A DNA stretch of 64,000 nt from Rhodococcus sp. IEGM 1379 (GTDB lineage Bacteria > Actinomycetota > Actinomycetes > Mycobacteriales > Mycobacteriaceae), in the NCBI RefSeq assembly GCF_030056815.1, contig NZ_JASHKR010000019.1, positions 1 to 64,000 on the forward strand, read 5' to 3'. The notes under the pieces are model-generated. The model was not told where the DNA came from. It was given only the letters and a program-made list of their open reading frames with translations, and searched no databases. Positions 1 through 9,888 of the stretch are shown here, one piece after another. Positions within the stretch are counted from its first letter, which is position 1; each line of letters starts with the position of its first letter. The position numbers and the translations under genes are program-made.

Positions 1-1
1 C

Positions 2-52
2 GGCGTCTCTTCTGCTGTCGTGGACATCAAGGTAGAGGTTACCTGGGAGTAG
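2..52 (+). CDS. C-terminal tail of an unidentified upstream gene (partial)
   Basis: The first bases of the window are open in one frame and read GVSSAVVDIKVEVTWE followed by TAG at 50-52. The stop shares its last base with the GTG start of the next gene (TAGTG), the usual spacing of translationally coupled actinobacterial genes, which is the reason for believing the tail is real. Too little is visible to name the protein. Confidence 0.4.
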   Translation, partial: GVSSAVVDIKVEVTWE

Positions 53-567
53 TGCGGATGGCTTCGGCTCGAGTGGTTACTCTCGTCGTCGTGCCTGAAA
101 CGCCTGCGAACCACCAGCACGAACCCCATGTCCCGTTGCCGGTGGAGATACCCGTCACGACGGACCTCGCCGATGACGCACTTGACCTGAAAACGCAGAT
201 CATCCGGTTCCTTGTCACCGGTGGGCTATCGGCGATCGTGGACTTCGGGCTGTACGTCTTCCTGTTCACAGTGGTCGGACTCGATTTGAGTGTGGCGAAG
301 GCGATCAGTTTTGTCGTCGGAACTACGACGGCCTATCTGATCAACCGGCGGTGGACGTTCAAGGCCGAGCCTTCGCGTGCCCGATTCGTGGCTGTTGTAG
401 CGCTGTACGGCGTGACTTTCGGGATCCAGGTCGGGCTCAATGCCGCGATGAACCACATTTTCGACGACCAGTGGTGGCGTCTGCCCTTGGCCTTCGTCAT
501 TGCGCAGGGCACCGCGACGGTCATCAACTTCGTTGTTCAGCGGACTGTGATCTTTAAAATCAAGTAA
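52..567 (+). CDS. GtrA-family membrane protein (putative polyprenyl-phosphate-sugar flippase)
   Basis: A 171-residue protein. About 45 hydrophilic residues precede a GtrA domain with four membrane segments: FLVTGGLSAIVDFGLYVFLF, then a segment ending in the family-typical TAYLINRRWTF, then two more up to VINFVVQRTVIF. GtrA proteins are thought to flip undecaprenyl-phosphate-linked sugars to the outer face for GT-C transferases; mycobacterial members (for example Rv3789) act in arabinan assembly. The start may be GTG 52 (coupled to the upstream stop) or ATG 58. No glycosyltransferase is adjacent on the visible side, but a GT2 and a YfhO-like transferase lie 12-14 kb downstream. The family call is firm; the substrate is unknown. 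Confidence 0.85.
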   Translation: MRMASARVVTLVVVPETPANHQHEPHVPLPVEIPVTTDLADDALDLKTQIIRFLVTGGLSAIVDFGLYVFLFTVVGLDLSVAKAISFVVGTTTAYLINRRWTFKAEPSRARFVAVVALYGVTFGIQVGLNAAMNHIFDDQWWRLPLAFVIAQGTATVINFVVQRTVIFKIK

Positions 568-621
568 CGGTTCGGGGTGAATTAGCGTATTCGTCCGGTT
601 CCTCGAGAGAGAATCGAGACC

Positions 622-1560
622 ATGATCATCGTCCTCGATTCCTCCGCCCTGTCTCGGGGTGCGCGGTTCGACAATTCCATTGCCGACGCCAAGGCCCGCG
701 GACTCCGCGTAGTCGTACCCCACCTGGTAGTTCTCGACGTAGCCAACCGCTACCGCGCGGAATCCGCAGAGATGATCGCCGCGCTGAGTGCGTCGGCACG
801 GATGTACGACCGACTCGGCCTACGCCGAGACCTCACTCGATTCATCGACGCCGCCCACGACAGAGCCGACGGGTATGTCCAAGACGTTGTGGACGATCTT
901 CGGCAGATCGGAGTCGAGGTTGTCGATCCAGTCGAGGTGTCGCACATCGAGATCGCCGAACGGGCAATCGCGATGCGCAGGCCGTACGTCGACAAGAAAA
1001 AGCGCGACGGCTATCCCGCGACACTGAACTGGCTGACAGTGCTCGATCTTGCCGACCGGAACCCGGGCGTCGAAGTGCTCTGGGTGAGTGACGATGCGCG
1101 CGCGTTCGGGGACTCCAGCGATGCATCGTGGCACGAAGATCTTGTTCACGAACTCGAATCGCGTGGACTTGCCAGTCACGTCCGGTGGGCGCAGGAGTTC
1201 CCCGCATTCGACGGGCCGGCGCAGATCGAGGAGTTTGTCGAGGCTGAAGTTGTCACGCCGGAACCGGTTGCGCCGGTGACAATTGCGACTGACGTCGTTG
1301 CGGTGGAAGTTGTCGAGGAGTTCGTCGAAGAGCGTGTGGTTGCTGTGGCGCCGGCGCCTGTTGCACGGGTTGTTGCTGCTGCACCTGCCCCTAAGCCTGT
1401 GCAGCGGGCTGCTCGGACCCGAGTCGCACCGCAGCGCATTCCACCCGCTCCGAAAGCATCGACCGGTGGTTTACGCAATCTCGGCAAGGTCATCGGCGGA
1501 CGGAAAAGGAAAATGACGATCGTCGAGGATCTTGACGAAGTCGACCTCTTCGGAAGCTGA
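622..1560 (+). CDS. PIN-like domain protein (DUF4935 type) with Ala/Pro/Val-rich tail
   Basis: A 312-residue protein. Residues 1-195 resemble the DUF4935/PIN_16 nuclease-like fold: an N-terminal VLDSSALSRG with the first acidic residue, the central KKRDGYPATLNWLTVLDLA, and the late acidic motif VLWVSDDARAFGD. PIN domains are Mg-dependent RNases, often toxins, but no antitoxin-sized gene adjoins it. Residues about 205-285 are low-complexity Val/Glu then Ala/Pro, and the protein ends in a basic-then-acidic tail (GGRKRKMTIVEDLDEVDLF). The ATG start at 622 follows a GAGAGAATCGAGACC stretch. Nuclease activity is inferred from the fold only. Confidence 0.65.
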   Translation: MIIVLDSSALSRGARFDNSIADAKARGLRVVVPHLVVLDVANRYRAESAEMIAALSASARMYDRLGLRRDLTRFIDAAHDRADGYVQDVVDDLRQIGVEVVDPVEVSHIEIAERAIAMRRPYVDKKKRDGYPATLNWLTVLDLADRNPGVEVLWVSDDARAFGDSSDASWHEDLVHELESRGLASHVRWAQEFPAFDGPAQIEEFVEAEVVTPEPVAPVTIATDVVAVEVVEEFVEERVVAVAPAPVARVVAAAPAPKPVQRAARTRVAPQRIPPAPKASTGGLRNLGKVIGGRKRKMTIVEDLDEVDLFGS

Positions 1561-1579
1561 TTGCTTCTAACCTCAACGG

Positions 1580-2521
1580 ATGTCTCTGACGCCGATAGTC
1601 ACTCGCCGGACCGGTATGCGGTACGGCAGGCCCAGTCTCGAATCGCAGGTTCTGTATAACGCCTGCCGCTGGATGGTTCGTCCGGTGGTGGGAGTTGCAC
1701 CGCTGACGCTCGGCGCTATTCGACGTGCTTCGGTTCTGGATACTGCGGCAGGGGTGCGGATTCCGTCAGGCATTGATCGAGAAGTCGTGCGCTTCCCGGG
1801 TTTCGACGGTGAATTGGTGCGTATCGCCGGCTCGACCGCCGATATTCGTGACGGTGTTGTCCTGTACCTGCACGGCGGTGGGTTCATGTGTTGCGGCCTC
1901 AACACACATCGTCCGGTGGTTGCGAGTATTGCCAAGCGAACAGGCCTGCCGGTATTGCATCTCGCGTATCGGCAGTTGCCGACTACGTCCATCAGTGGGT
2001 CGGTCGACGATTGCCTCAGTGCCTATCGATGGCTGCTGGCGCAGGGTGCTTTGCCGAAAAAGACGGTATTCGTGGGTGATTCGGCGGGTGGATTCCTGGT
2101 GTTCGCAACGGCATTGGCGGCCGCTGCTGCCGGACTCGCAGTTCCGGCCGGGTTGGTCGGGCTGTCGCCGCTCCTCGATCTGGATTGCACCACCAAAGCT
2201 GTTCACGCCAATGCCCGACGCGATGTCATTGCTCCGGTGTCGGCCTTGGCGGCCATCGGAAAATTGGGCGGTGAGGCGTTGTCGCCCATCGACGGCGATC
2301 TCGCCAGCCTGCCGCCGTCGCTGCTGATCGCGGCCGAATCCGAAGTGCTCCGAGTCGATTCGGAACTGATGGCGAGGCGGCTTTCAGCAGCTGGAGTCGA
2401 GTGTTCGCTGCAGATTTGGAATGGTCAGATTCATGCATTTCCGGCGGTGTTGCCGAGCCTGCCGGAAAGTCGGGCAGCGCTTCGCGACGTTGCGAGATTC
2501 ATCTCGATTCGCATCGCCTGA
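1580..2521 (+). CDS. Alpha/beta hydrolase, hormone-sensitive-lipase (HSL) type esterase
   Basis: A 313-residue cytosolic hydrolase. It carries the HSL oxyanion-hole motif HGGGF, the nucleophile elbow GDSAGG, an acid-residue region (ESEVLRVDSELMARRL) and the catalytic histidine in GQIHAFP. HSL-type esterases hydrolyse short- to medium-chain esters. The N-terminus (about 45 residues before the core) could form a cap. It begins 19 bp after the PIN gene on the same strand, and the 13E12 gene follows. The natural substrate cannot be read from the sequence. Confidence 0.85.
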   Translation: MSLTPIVTRRTGMRYGRPSLESQVLYNACRWMVRPVVGVAPLTLGAIRRASVLDTAAGVRIPSGIDREVVRFPGFDGELVRIAGSTADIRDGVVLYLHGGGFMCCGLNTHRPVVASIAKRTGLPVLHLAYRQLPTTSISGSVDDCLSAYRWLLAQGALPKKTVFVGDSAGGFLVFATALAAAAAGLAVPAGLVGLSPLLDLDCTTKAVHANARRDVIAPVSALAAIGKLGGEALSPIDGDLASLPPSLLIAAESEVLRVDSELMARRLSAAGVECSLQIWNGQIHAFPAVLPSLPESRAALRDVARFISIRIA

Positions 2522-2577
2522 GTTTCTTGTCGGACCCCGGGTTTAGGGTTTGGAGCAAGTTCGGACCGGGGGGTTCT

Positions 2578-4080
2578 GTGGAAGACATACGGCCAGATGA
2601 CGGGGGTCATGGCGACCTGATCGATGTGTTGGTTTGTGCTGCCGAGGAAATGGCGCAATGTCCTGTTTCTGCGCTCACGGAGGATGCAGTTCTCGAGTCT
2701 CTACGACGGTTAGAGAGAGTCGTTCGGTTTCTGGATGCCAGTGCATACCAGCTTATTTCGGAATGCCTGAGCCGGAGTCTGCACGTCCGTCACGGACTGC
2801 GCTCACCCCATCAGCTGCTCATCCAGGCGCTGAGAATTTCCGCGACTGACGCGTCGCGGCGAGTGCGGGCGGCAAAGTCTGTGGTGCAGCGGGTTTCACC
2901 CCTGGGGGAGCCACTTCCGGCGGTACTGGCAGAAACGGGAGAAGGAGTGCGGGACGGCGATATCGGGCGTGACCATATTTCGTCCATTGCTGACGTAATG
3001 CACAAGGTTCCGAACGCCGTCGACTTCGAAGACCGCCAGAGCCTCGAGATGATCCTGGCCGAGTATGCGCGAACCGGGACTCCCGAGGGAGTCACTGCTG
3101 CTGGGGTCGAGGCACTGGCGTGGCTCAATCCCGATGGTGCCTTGACCGACGACAGAGATCGTCGGCGCCGACGGTATCTCAACGTCCGGCACCAAGATGT
3201 GGATCTGATGTCGCGCATCTCTGGCGAACTGGATCCGGTGGCGCGTGCACAACTCGATGTGGTGCTGGCCAAGTGGGCGAGGCCCGGCATGAACAACCCG
3301 GACGATCCGGAATCGCCGACCGGAGACAGTAGTGAAGTGCGCGAGTCCGACATCGTTGCGGCTGCAGCACGAGACGCCCGCTCCGCAGGTCAACGGAACC
3401 ACGACGCGTTTTCGGCACTACTCAAATGTGTGCTCGAGGACGGCGTATTGGGCAAGCACCGGGGCCTCCCGGCAACCGTGATCATCACAATGACGTTGGC
3501 GCAGTTAGAAGAATCGATCGGTGGTGTGGCAACCACCGCGACCGGCGGTATTCTTCCCATTCACGAGGCGCTGGCGATGTCTGAAAAAGCGCACCCGGTG
3601 CTGGTCCTCTTCGATCACAACGGCCGACCACTACATTTCGGTAGAGGAAAACGGTTGGCCACCGTCGACCAGAGATTGGCTCTCATCGCTGCAGATCGGG
3701 GGTGCACCAGACCGGATTGTGATGCGCCGCCATCGCGATGCGCCGTGCACCACATGACCGAATGGAATGACAAAGGGCACACCGATATCGATAACCTCAC
3801 ACTTGCTTGCGACAGTTGTCATGGTTCGGTGAAGAAGGGCCGCGACGGCTGGAAAACCAATCCTCGGACCGGCGATGACGCCTATGCCGGCAGAACCGAG
3901 TGGACTCCGCCCGCGCACATCGATCCGGAACGACGCCCGCGGGTCAACTTTCGGCACCATCCGCGCGAGCTGCTGGATCGTGCCTACGCAATTATCCGGC
4001 GTCGCAATCACACTCAGCGCCGCGAGAAAGAGGGTCGGCAGCATCCATCCGGTGACGACGCAGATCCCGGAGCGACCTGA
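2578..4080 (+). CDS. 13E12-repeat family HNH endonuclease-like protein (DUF222 + HNH)
   Basis: About 500 residues. The N-terminal two thirds match the DUF222 region of the actinobacterial 13E12 family (SLRRLERVVRFLDASAYQL, GLRSPHQLLIQAL, DRRRRRYLNVRHQ). A C-terminal HNH domain reads CTRPDCDAPPSRCAVHHMTE, followed by WNDKGHTDIDNLTLACDSCH with its zinc-type cysteines and HNH residues. I chose GTG 2578, preceded by a G-rich ribosome site; the open frame runs back to 2401 but would overlap the esterase by 120 bp. It ends 1 bp from the convergent protease gene. 13E12 members are often multicopy and considered mobile; no terminal repeats were seen here. Confidence 0.8.
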   Translation: MEDIRPDDGGHGDLIDVLVCAAEEMAQCPVSALTEDAVLESLRRLERVVRFLDASAYQLISECLSRSLHVRHGLRSPHQLLIQALRISATDASRRVRAAKSVVQRVSPLGEPLPAVLAETGEGVRDGDIGRDHISSIADVMHKVPNAVDFEDRQSLEMILAEYARTGTPEGVTAAGVEALAWLNPDGALTDDRDRRRRRYLNVRHQDVDLMSRISGELDPVARAQLDVVLAKWARPGMNNPDDPESPTGDSSEVRESDIVAAAARDARSAGQRNHDAFSALLKCVLEDGVLGKHRGLPATVIITMTLAQLEESIGGVATTATGGILPIHEALAMSEKAHPVLVLFDHNGRPLHFGRGKRLATVDQRLALIAADRGCTRPDCDAPPSRCAVHHMTEWNDKGHTDIDNLTLACDSCHGSVKKGRDGWKTNPRTGDDAYAGRTEWTPPAHIDPERRPRVNFRHHPRELLDRAYAIIRRRNHTQRREKEGRQHPSGDDADPGAT

Positions 4081-4081
4081 A

Positions 4082-5299
4082 CTACCGCGGCGGGCCCTCG
4101 TCCAGGACGAGGGAACCGGCGGCCGGCTGACCCTGTGCGTCGATCCACTTCACATCGATGGCGTCTCCGGGTTTTCGTGAGCTCATTGCCGAGTTGAGAT
4201 CTGCGGACGTAGTAATGGGGGTGCCGCCGAATTCGGTGATTACGGTGCCCTTGGTGAGGCCTGCCTTCTCGGCGGGTGAATCAAAGCTCACAGCAACAAC
4301 TTCCGCTCCGGGCGGGGCGTCGCGGTGATCCTTGACAGCTACGCCGAGAATTGGTGTCGGGCCGACACGAACCGTCTCGGAGGAGAGTCCACTGAGTACT
4401 TGGTCGACAACAGGAAGGGCGGTGTCAATTGGTATGGCATACGACTGTGGGGCGGGCGAGGTTTCGGTTCGATCAGCGATGGCATTGCCGGCGCTGCTGA
4501 TGCCGATCAATTCGCCGGCGGCGTTCACCAGAGGGCCGCCGGAATCGCCGGGCCTGATGTCGGCGTCCACTTCGATGAGGCCCTTCAACTGGTTTCGTGA
4601 TCCGTCCGTCGAATTGCGGGTATTGACGGTGACGCCCAGATTGGTGATGACTCCGGGCGCGGGCAGTGGAACCCCTTCGCCTTCAGCGTTTCCGATGGCG
4701 GTGACCGGATCGCCTCGCGTGGCGTTTTCGGCCGTGCCCACAGTCGCGCTGGGCAGATTGGATGCGCCGGCCAGTCGAAGCACCGCGAGATCTTGGCCGC
4801 TGTCGTAGCCGAGTACTTCGACGTCGTAGACCAGGCCGGTGGACATACTTGTCGCGGTTATCTCGGAACCTCCGCTGATGACGTGATGGTTGGTTACCAC
4901 CACCCCGTCAGGAGAGAGAACGATGCCAGTTCCGGCGGTGGTTGTGAATCCTGCGGACGAAGTGATGGTTACGATGCTCGGGATTACGCGTGCCGCGAGT
5001 TCTTCGGGTGTGAGAGAGACGATGGGTGACGGCGGGGCGGTGGTGATGACCGTGACGGGCGCAGATTCTGTGGTGCCGGGATACGTTCCGGGAGTCAGTG
5101 GCGGAGCGGCCAGTGCCAGCCCACCCAATCCGAGTATGAGGAGTGCGGCGACCCAGAGACTGCGGCGTCGTCTGCTGTGTTGTTGACCGCTGTGTTGTTG
5201 ACCGCTGCGGCGTTCGCTCCCCTGTGTCCCCATGCTCACTGGTGTACCCATACTCCCCTGTGTGCCCATGATCCCCGGTATACTCAGGTTCCCGCACAT
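4082..5299 (-). CDS. Secreted/membrane-anchored trypsin-like serine protease with PDZ domain (HtrA-like)
   Basis: About 405 residues. A Gly/Thr/Gln-rich cytoplasmic N-terminus (MGTQGS repeats) and a basic patch (RRRR) precede one membrane segment (SLWVAALLILGLGGLALAAP), then a Thr/Pro linker. The protease domain shows the triad: His in VTNHHVISGG, Asp in YDSGQDLAVLRL and Ser in GDSGGPLVNAAG. A C-terminal PDZ domain follows (ILGVAVKDH, SPAEKAGLTKGTVITEFGG). It resembles mycobacterial HtrA/PepD proteins that handle misfolded envelope proteins. The start could be ATG 5299 or ATG 5269; a longer frame to 5416 would overlap rmlC. It is the last gene of the rmlA-rmlC-protease run. Confidence 0.85.
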   Translation of the reverse strand: MCGNLSIPGIMGTQGSMGTPVSMGTQGSERRSGQQHSGQQHSRRRRSLWVAALLILGLGGLALAAPPLTPGTYPGTTESAPVTVITTAPPSPIVSLTPEELAARVIPSIVTITSSAGFTTTAGTGIVLSPDGVVVTNHHVISGGSEITATSMSTGLVYDVEVLGYDSGQDLAVLRLAGASNLPSATVGTAENATRGDPVTAIGNAEGEGVPLPAPGVITNLGVTVNTRNSTDGSRNQLKGLIEVDADIRPGDSGGPLVNAAGELIGISSAGNAIADRTETSPAPQSYAIPIDTALPVVDQVLSGLSSETVRVGPTPILGVAVKDHRDAPPGAEVVAVSFDSPAEKAGLTKGTVITEFGGTPITTSADLNSAMSSRKPGDAIDVKWIDAQGQPAAGSLVLDEGPPR

Positions 5300-5333
5300 A
5301 CCCCGCGGATCGTTCGATTTCGAAATGTGAAGA

Positions 5334-5939
5334 TTACCGACTCGAGGGGGACGGGACTGTAGAACGAGGCAACAATCCTTGGGTTCGAAGCGCGTGGAGT
5401 GACGGTGCTGCCGCATCTTTTGTCGAGAGTTCGTAAGTCAGGGGGTTGCCCGCGCGGTCCGTCGTCGGCCAGGTGATGTTGAGTTCCGGGTCGAAGGGAT
5501 CGAGGTCGCGGTCGAACTCGGGGGAGTATTCGATGCTGCAGAGGTACATGACGGTCGATCCGTCTTCGAGAGACAAGATCGCATGTCCGAGTCCTTCGGA
5601 CAGGTAGACAGCTTTGCGGTCGACGTCGTCGATCAGTACCGAATCCCATTCGCCGAAGGTCGGAGACCCGACGCGTAAATCGACGACGACGTCGAGGAAT
5701 GCTCCTTTGACGCAGGTGACGTATTTAGCCTGCCCGGGTGGGTTGTCGGTGAAATGGATTCCGCGCAGGCTGCCGGCTGCGGAAACGGAGCAATTGGCTT
5801 GTGCCAGTTCGAGGGTTCGGCCGGTTACAGCGGTGAAGGCGGAGCTTTTGAACCATTCGAGGAAGACGCCGCGGTTGTCGCCGAACTGTTTGGGCGTGAT
5901 TTCCCAGGCTCCGGCGATTTTCAGTGCACGGATATCCAT
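5334..5939 (-). CDS. rmlC: dTDP-4-dehydrorhamnose 3,5-epimerase
   Basis: A 201-residue protein, the family's normal length. RmlC epimerises C3 and C5 of dTDP-4-keto-6-deoxyglucose, the third step of dTDP-L-rhamnose synthesis; rhamnose forms the linker between peptidoglycan and galactan. The catalytic His is residue 62 in SLRGIHF, and the cupin core continues through FLDVVVDLRVGSPTFGEW and EGLGHAILSLEDGSTVMYL. The ATG at 5939 lies 1 bp after the rmlA stop, so the two are coupled. rmlD is not in the window. Confidence 0.95.
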   Translation of the reverse strand: MDIRALKIAGAWEITPKQFGDNRGVFLEWFKSSAFTAVTGRTLELAQANCSVSAAGSLRGIHFTDNPPGQAKYVTCVKGAFLDVVVDLRVGSPTFGEWDSVLIDDVDRKAVYLSEGLGHAILSLEDGSTVMYLCSIEYSPEFDRDLDPFDPELNITWPTTDRAGNPLTYELSTKDAAAPSLHALRTQGLLPRSTVPSPSSR

Positions 5940-5940
5940 G

Positions 5941-7932
<1,992 letters not shown>

Positions 7933-7936
7933 CTGC

Positions 7937-9001
7937 TCAGGACTTGCTTGGATCGGGTACGCGGGAATGTTCGTGCACGAGGGCGTTCCGAAGAACTCGT
8001 GAACCGGCCAGTGCCGCTACTGCGCCTGCAAATACTTCGCAGAGGGTGAAGAGCAGCCTCGACGCCAGCGCGAGGCCGAGGGCGACGCCGGCATCCATGA
8101 AGGGCGACAGCGCTGCGACGATGACGGCTTCGCGGACGCCGATTCCGGATGGGACGACAAATACGAGGACACCCGCGCACATGCCGAGGGCGAGAGCGCC
8201 GATGCATTGGACGAGTCCGCGAATTTCGAAGCCGGCTGAACTCGACGCGAGTAGCCACAGTTGGATGCCGTAAAGCACCCAACTTGCTGCGCACCAGCCC
8301 AAGGCCAAGGCGATCTTGTGCATTGTCAGCGGCTTCTGGAGGGGTTCGCGACGCAGTAGTCGTAGTGCGAGGTTGACCAACCGAGTGAGCACCGGTGGGT
8401 AGGCGCAGAACAGCGCAATCGGTACCAGGATTATGACGCCGATGGCCGCTACCGTGCTGACCTCGAACAGAGCCGGTAAGCCGAACAATCCGACAACCAG
8501 TGCGGATGTGGTGCTCAATCCCACTGTGACCAGTACTGCGACAAATCCTGCCGCGCGGGAGACACCCGCGCGGCGTACCAGTTCGGTTTGAAGCACAAAG
8601 GCCCAGACACTGCCGGGAAGGTATTTACCCAGTTGGCCGACCAGATAACAGCGGGCGGCGTCGAAGGCAGGGATGGGTTGTTCGAGGGCGCCGAGTGCGT
8701 GTTGCCAGGACCGCACCGCGGCGCCCATGCCGAGGAAGATGAACAGCGAAGACGCGGCCAGTGTCCACCAGTTCAGTTCGGTGATCGTGCTCTTGACCTC
8801 GGACCATTGGGATTTCACGGCGAAGATGATCGCGATGATTATCCCAAGGGTGACGAGGACTTTGAATCCGTTGGCGAGGAGGCCGCGCAGAGCGTTCGGC
8901 TTGGCATCTGCGTCGTGTGCCTCGGCGCCCGCTTCGTTCGGCAAGGTGACTGCGTCGTCTGGCTTCTCGGGAAGGTCAGATTCGGGGAGGTTATTACTCA
9001 C
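7937..9001 (-). CDS. UPF0104 / LPG-synthase-flippase-like integral membrane protein
   Basis: About 354 residues. Some 45 acidic hydrophilic residues are followed by eight or so membrane segments typical of the lysyl-phosphatidylglycerol synthase TM region family (UPF0104). Visible motifs are GQLGKYLPGSVWAFVLQTEL, PSGIGVREAVIVAAL and ALASRLLFTLCEVFAG. Members without the synthase domain are membrane proteins found in envelope-glycan loci and suspected of lipid-linked-substrate transport. GTG 9001 was chosen because the longer frame overlaps the upstream lpxA-like gene, whose stop is 62 bp away on the same strand. The two are probably co-transcribed. No catalytic function can be read. Confidence 0.75.
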   Translation of the reverse strand: MSNNLPESDLPEKPDDAVTLPNEAGAEAHDADAKPNALRGLLANGFKVLVTLGIIIAIIFAVKSQWSEVKSTITELNWWTLAASSLFIFLGMGAAVRSWQHALGALEQPIPAFDAARCYLVGQLGKYLPGSVWAFVLQTELVRRAGVSRAAGFVAVLVTVGLSTTSALVVGLFGLPALFEVSTVAAIGVIILVPIALFCAYPPVLTRLVNLALRLLRREPLQKPLTMHKIALALGWCAASWVLYGIQLWLLASSSAGFEIRGLVQCIGALALGMCAGVLVFVVPSGIGVREAVIVAALSPFMDAGVALGLALASRLLFTLCEVFAGAVAALAGSRVLRNALVHEHSRVPDPSKS

Positions 9002-9063
9002 GTGCTTACAACTTCCCGCCCGTACGTCATTATGCAGACGATACCAACCGCCGCCGCCGATCC

Positions 9064-9780
9064 TTACGAGACCAGTGGCTTGTCTGCCCGTTCTCGCCAC
9101 CAGGTGAAGGCTTCCTGCAGAGATGCCGGAATTGTCGACAGTCCCTCAAAGGTTCCGGCAGCGTAGATGGCGGCGACCGCAGAGATGTCTTCCTCGGAGA
9201 TACCCGAGCGACTCATTCCGATCCGGTTGACGCCCTGCAGTGACACCGGATTGCCGAACGCCTTGGAGAAGGGCGGAACATCTTTGACCACGACTGTTCC
9301 CATACCGATCATGGACCCGGAGCCGATGACGCGTCGCTGGTGGGCGACGGTATGCATACCCAGGTTGACACCGTCTCCGACGCTGACGTGCCCGGCGAGC
9401 GTCGTTCCGGACGAGACGACGCATCGGTTACCGACCTGCACGTCGTGTTCGATTCCGACGCGGTTCATCAGGAAGCATTCGTCGCCGATTTCGGTGCGTC
9501 GTTCGCTGCCTTGATGAACAGTGCTCAGTTCACGGATTGTGGTTCGGGCACCGATCCGGATTCCCAGGCCGGCGCTGACGGACCATGAGATGGGGTGCAG
9601 GGCTCCGAGGATTTCCGGGGGCGCTCCCAGTACTACACCCGCGCCGATCCAGCAGTCGTCGCCGATTTCGAGTGGGCCGGTCAGAACCGCATTCGGACCG
9701 ATCGTGACACTGGTCCCGATTGAGACATCCGCACCTATCAGGGCGGTGGGGTGGATCTGGCAGTTCTTTCCGATAGGCAT
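9064..9780 (-). CDS. LpxA-like left-handed beta-helix acyltransferase (UDP-amino-sugar N/O-acyltransferase)
   Basis: A 238-residue hexapeptide-repeat acyltransferase that follows E. coli LpxA closely: PTALIGADVSIGTSVTIGPN, the RELSTVHQGS region, VGNRCVVSSGTTLAGHVSVG, and DVPPFSKAFGNPVSLQGVNR. The general-base His of LpxA (His125) is H112 in GIEHDV; His144 and His160 correspond to H131 and H147. LpxA His122 is Gly here, and the hydrocarbon-ruler position G173 is Met160. LpxA transfers a beta-hydroxyacyl chain from ACP to UDP-GlcNAc (or to the 3-amine of UDP-GlcNAc3N) in lipid A synthesis. Divergent from the aminotransferase and oxidoreductase genes, 108 bp away. The acyl donor and acceptor here are not known. 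Confidence 0.8.
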   Translation of the reverse strand: MPIGKNCQIHPTALIGADVSIGTSVTIGPNAVLTGPLEIGDDCWIGAGVVLGAPPEILGALHPISWSVSAGLGIRIGARTTIRELSTVHQGSERRTEIGDECFLMNRVGIEHDVQVGNRCVVSSGTTLAGHVSVGDGVNLGMHTVAHQRRVIGSGSMIGMGTVVVKDVPPFSKAFGNPVSLQGVNRIGMSRSGISEEDISAVAAIYAAGTFEGLSTIPASLQEAFTWWRERADKPLVS

Positions 9781-9888
9781 GTTGTTCGGGAATCCTCTCG
9801 CGGGGCTTTCGACGGCTTCGTTACCCTCAGTTGAATTGATACGGGAACTGTCGGTTCTCGATGCTTGCAACCTATCGGAGGTAACTCA

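Noticed and set aside
2578-4080. 13E12 gene as part of an insertion sequence
   Set aside because: No terminal inverted repeats, target duplication or transposase were found around it.
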